The notes under the pieces are model-generated. The model did not search any database. It saw only the letters and a program-made list of their open reading frames with translations, and was not told where the DNA came from. 8,116 nucleotides of DNA from Dehalococcoidia bacterium (GTDB lineage: Bacteria > Chloroflexota > Dehalococcoidia > Tepidiformales > Tepidiformaceae), in the NCBI GenBank assembly GCA_023228745.1, contig JALOAP010000118.1, positions 1 to 8,116 of the forward strand. The letters run 5' to 3'. The translations under genes and the position numbers were made by a program. The stretch's first letter is position 1, and every line of letters starts with the position of its first letter. This document shows, piece by piece, positions 6,615 to 8,116 of the stretch.

Positions 6615-6968
6615 ATGGGTCAGCAACGAGTCATTGAAGGCACTGTCGTCAGCGACAAGATGGATAAGACTGTCGTGGTCACCACGGTGCGGCGCAAGAA
6701 GCACCGCCTCTACCACAAGGTCATCTCTCTGACCCAGCGCTTCAAGGCGCACGACGAGAACAACGAGTGCCGCCTCGGCGATCTGGTGCGGATCCAGGAA
6801 GCGCGGCCGCTTTCGCGCGATAAGCGCTGGCGCGTCATCGAGATCCTGCACCGCGGCGACGTTGCCGAGGTCCAGCCCTCGGTCATCGGCCAGGAGCTGG
6901 AGCGGGTCACACAGACCGCGCCCAAGCGCGAAGAAGAAGTAGAAGAAGTAACGGAGGCAGAGGAATGA
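6615..6968 (+). CDS. rpsQ: 30S ribosomal protein S17 with acidic C-terminal tail
   Basis: S17 is a primary 16S rRNA-binding protein with an OB fold. The 117-residue product is about 33 residues longer than E. coli S17. The core has EGTVVSDKMDKTVVV (8-22), KHRLYHKVISLTQRFKAHDE (29-48) and the signature GDLVRIQEARPLSRDKRW (55-72). Residues 85-117 form an extension ending in a glutamate-rich stretch (KREEEVEEVTEAEE). ATG at 6615 is chosen because it gives the family N terminus and follows GAGGAG at 6603-6608; a longer in-frame reading from 6294 overlaps rplP and rpmC and is a shadow. The stop overlaps the rplN start as ATGA. Confidence 0.97.
   Translation: MGQQRVIEGTVVSDKMDKTVVVTTVRRKKHRLYHKVISLTQRFKAHDENNECRLGDLVRIQEARPLSRDKRWRVIEILHRGDVAEVQPSVIGQELERVTQTAPKREEEVEEVTEAEE
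6867..6965 (+). other. Region encoding the acidic S17 tail
   Basis: After the conserved S17 core ends near residue 84 (EILHRG just before), about 33 codons encode a tail whose last 14 residues carry nine Glu. The DNA is purine-rich there, with GAAGAAG repeats around 6931-6947. The same stretch supplies the rplN ribosome-binding site GGAGG at 6953-6957. A strongly acidic tail is unusual on a basic rRNA-binding protein; its role is unknown. Confidence 0.75.
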
Positions 6969-7336
6969 TCCAGCAGGAGACTCGCCTCAAGGTTGCAGAC
7001 AACTCGGGCGCACGGTCCATCCTGTGCATCCGCGTGCTCGGCGGCACCCGGCGGCGCTATGCCCGGCCCGGCGACATCATCGTCGCCACCGTGAAGCAGG
7101 CGCAGCCCAACGCCAACGTGAAGAAGGGCGATGTCGTGCGCGCCGTCGTCGTGCGCGTCGCCAAGGAATACGGCAGGCCCGACGGGTCCTACATCAAGTT
7201 CGACGAGAACGCCGCCGTGCTCCTGGCGACCGATGGGGAGAACCCCCGCGGCACACGCATCTTCGGGCCGGTCGCACGCGAACTCCGCGACCGCAACTTC
7301 ATGAAGATCGTGTCGCTCGCACCGGAGGTGCTCTAG
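6965..7336 (+). CDS. rplN: 50S ribosomal protein L14
   Basis: L14 lies at the subunit interface, contacts 16S rRNA in an inter-subunit bridge and is the docking site of the silencing factor RsfS. The product has 123 residues, as expected. It begins MIQQETRLKVADNSGARSI and carries GDIIVATVKQAQPNANVKKG (36-55) and RGTRIFGPVARELRDRNFMK, all typical. In E. coli this gene opens the spc operon. Here its ATG overlaps the rpsQ stop by 4 bases, so S10 and spc genes are continuous with no promoter space between them. Its last codons carry the strong ribosome-binding site of rplX. Confidence 0.98.
   Translation: MIQQETRLKVADNSGARSILCIRVLGGTRRRYARPGDIIVATVKQAQPNANVKKGDVVRAVVVRVAKEYGRPDGSYIKFDENAAVLLATDGENPRGTRIFGPVARELRDRNFMKIVSLAPEVL
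7324..7329 (+). promoter_or_regulatory. Ribosome-binding site that sets the rplX GTG start
   Basis: GGAGGT at 7324-7329 lies 6 bases before GTG at 7336 and is perfectly complementary to the anti-Shine-Dalgarno core. It sits in the final codons of rplN. It supports GTG at 7336 as the start rather than an upstream in-frame codon inside rplN. Confidence 0.85.
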
Positions 7337-7653
7337 TGCCAGCGAAGATTAAGCGCGGCGACCGCGTCGTCGTCATCGCCGGGAAGGACCGTGGCAAGCG
7401 AGGTACCGTGCGCCACGTGATCCCGAAGGACGAACGCGTGGTAGTCGAAGGTGTCAACATCATCAAGCGCCACCAGCGCGCTCGCAGCCAGATGCAGCAG
7501 TCGCAGATTGTGGAGCGCGAAGCGCCAATCCACATCAGCAACGTGATGCTCATCGACCCCAACTCGGACCAGCCCACGCGCGTCGGCTTCCGCCAGCGGG
7601 AAGATGGCACCTGGGTGCGGGTCGGCAAGCGCAGCGGAGAGGACATCGAGTAA
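7336..7653 (+). CDS. rplX: 50S ribosomal protein L24
   Basis: L24 initiates 50S assembly and lies near the exit tunnel. From GTG at 7336 the product has 105 residues, the usual size, starting (M)PAKIKRGDRVVVIAGKD. The N-terminal KOW motif is clear: RGDRVVVIAGKDRGKRGTV (7-25). It is followed by VVVEGVNIIKRHQRARSQ and IVEREAPIHISNVMLIDP (58-75), both standard. The GTG shares its first G with the rplN TAG stop. A longer in-frame reading from 7024 is antifamily sequence within rplN and is rejected. The TAA stop overlaps the rplE ATG by one base (TAATG). Confidence 0.97.
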   Translation: MPAKIKRGDRVVVIAGKDRGKRGTVRHVIPKDERVVVEGVNIIKRHQRARSQMQQSQIVEREAPIHISNVMLIDPNSDQPTRVGFRQREDGTWVRVGKRSGEDIE

Positions 7654-8116
7654 TGCCGCCGCGAATGAAAGACAAGTACAGCAACGAAGTCCTGCCCGCT
7701 CTTCGCGAGCAGTTCAAGTATGAAAACGTCATGCAGGTGCCCAAGCTTGCGAAGGTCGTCGTGAACATCGGTATGGGCGAAGCGCTCACCGATGCGAACG
7801 CGCTCGATAGCGCTGCCGACGACGTGGCGACGATCACCGGCCAAAAGCCAGTGATCAACCGGGCCAAGCGCTCGATCGCCAACTTCCGCCTGCGTGAGGG
7901 GAACCCGATCGGCGTCTCGACAACCCTTCGGGGCGCCCGCATGTACGAGTTTCTCGACCGCCTGGTGACGGCGGCGCTGCCTCGCATCCGCGACTTCCAG
8001 GGGCTCAACCCGAACGCCTTCGACGGCCGCGGGAACTACAGCCTCGGCATCCGGGAACAGCTCATCTTCCCGGAGATCGACTATGACAAGGTCGATAAGG
8101 TGCGCGGGATGCAGGT
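7653..8116 (+). CDS. rplE: 50S ribosomal protein L5 (3' end outside window)
   Basis: L5 binds 5S rRNA and forms part of the central protuberance, contacting P-site tRNA. The first 154 residues are present; roughly 25 more are expected, as the family is about 180 long. The reading begins MPPRMKDKYSNEVLPALREQ, followed by KLAKVVVNIGMGEA (32-45), the KRSIANFRLREGNPIGV region, LPRIRDFQGLNPNAFDGRGN and FPEIDYDKVDKVRGMQV at the cut edge. ATG at 7653 is favoured over ATG at 7665 because AGAGGA at 7638-7643 is 9 bases upstream and TAATG coupling to rplX is common. E. coli has GCKVTLRG where this protein has GVSTTLRG, a mild variation. Confidence 0.97.
   Translation, partial: MPPRMKDKYSNEVLPALREQFKYENVMQVPKLAKVVVNIGMGEALTDANALDSAADDVATITGQKPVINRAKRSIANFRLREGNPIGVSTTLRGARMYEFLDRLVTAALPRIRDFQGLNPNAFDGRGNYSLGIREQLIFPEIDYDKVDKVRGMQ

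Larger units (their letters stand above)
1776..8116 (+). other. Continuous S10-spc ribosomal protein operon (3' end outside window)
   Basis: Fourteen ribosomal-protein genes in the classic S10 then spc order lie on one strand. Gaps or overlaps after rpsJ are 8, -4, -8, 3, 9, 2, 1, 3, 2, 2, -4, -1 and -1 bases. No terminator-like hairpin with a T run and no intergenic space for a promoter is visible from 556 onward. Co-transcription with tuf is likely given the 20-base gap. Translational coupling is suggested by the start/stop overlaps at rplC-rplD, rplD-rplW, rpsQ-rplN, rplN-rplX and rplX-rplE. Confidence 0.9.

Noticed and set aside
7024..7335. Upstream extension of the L24 reading frame
   Set aside because: It is the out-of-frame shadow of rplN (rich in Arg and His), and GTG at 7336 with GGAGGT upstream gives the expected L24 start.

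Overview
This GC-rich bacterial window holds the start of a long ribosomal-protein gene cluster, all on the + strand. The EF-Tu protein has an insertion after the GTPase core and several sequence stretches that read like Chloroflexota EF-Tu. The high GC content and long tails on some ribosomal proteins are compatible with that, so I suggest a Chloroflexota bacterium. This placement comes from memory of the family and is tentative.

Layout: bases 1-124 are a non-coding leader. It contains a fair sigma70-like promoter match (28-56), immediately followed by a GC hairpin with a T run (62-87). Three tRNA genes follow: Thr(UGU) at 125-200, Tyr(GUA) at 236-322 and Thr(GGU) at 410-485, each with an encoded CCA. 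Next comes tuf (556-1755). Only 20 nt later begins the S10 operon: rpsJ, rplC, rplD, rplW, rplB, rpsS, rplV, rpsC, rplP, rpmC and rpsQ. It runs without a break into the spc operon genes rplN, rplX and rplE, and rplE is cut by the window end. From rpsJ onward every junction is at most 9 nt or overlaps, so the block looks like one transcription and translation unit.

The genes work together to build the translation machinery. The tRNAs and EF-Tu deliver aminoacyl-tRNA. The proteins S10, S19, S3 and S17 belong to the 30S subunit, and L3, L4, L23, L2, L22, L16, L29, L14, L24 and L5 belong to the 50S subunit. L4, L22, L23, L24 and L29 line the peptide exit tunnel or its mouth.

The most notable points are architectural. 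The tRNA-tuf order resembles the E. coli thrU-tyrU-glyT-thrT-tufB operon without its tRNA-Gly, and it is joined directly to S10, where other bacteria usually have rpsL-rpsG-fusA-tuf. The slot where tRNA-Gly would sit holds two predicted stem-loops. S3 and S17 carry long low-complexity C-terminal tails. rpsC starts with TTG, and rplW and rplX start with GTG. I see no undescribed system, mobile element, CRISPR array or defence gene here; this is a core housekeeping region.
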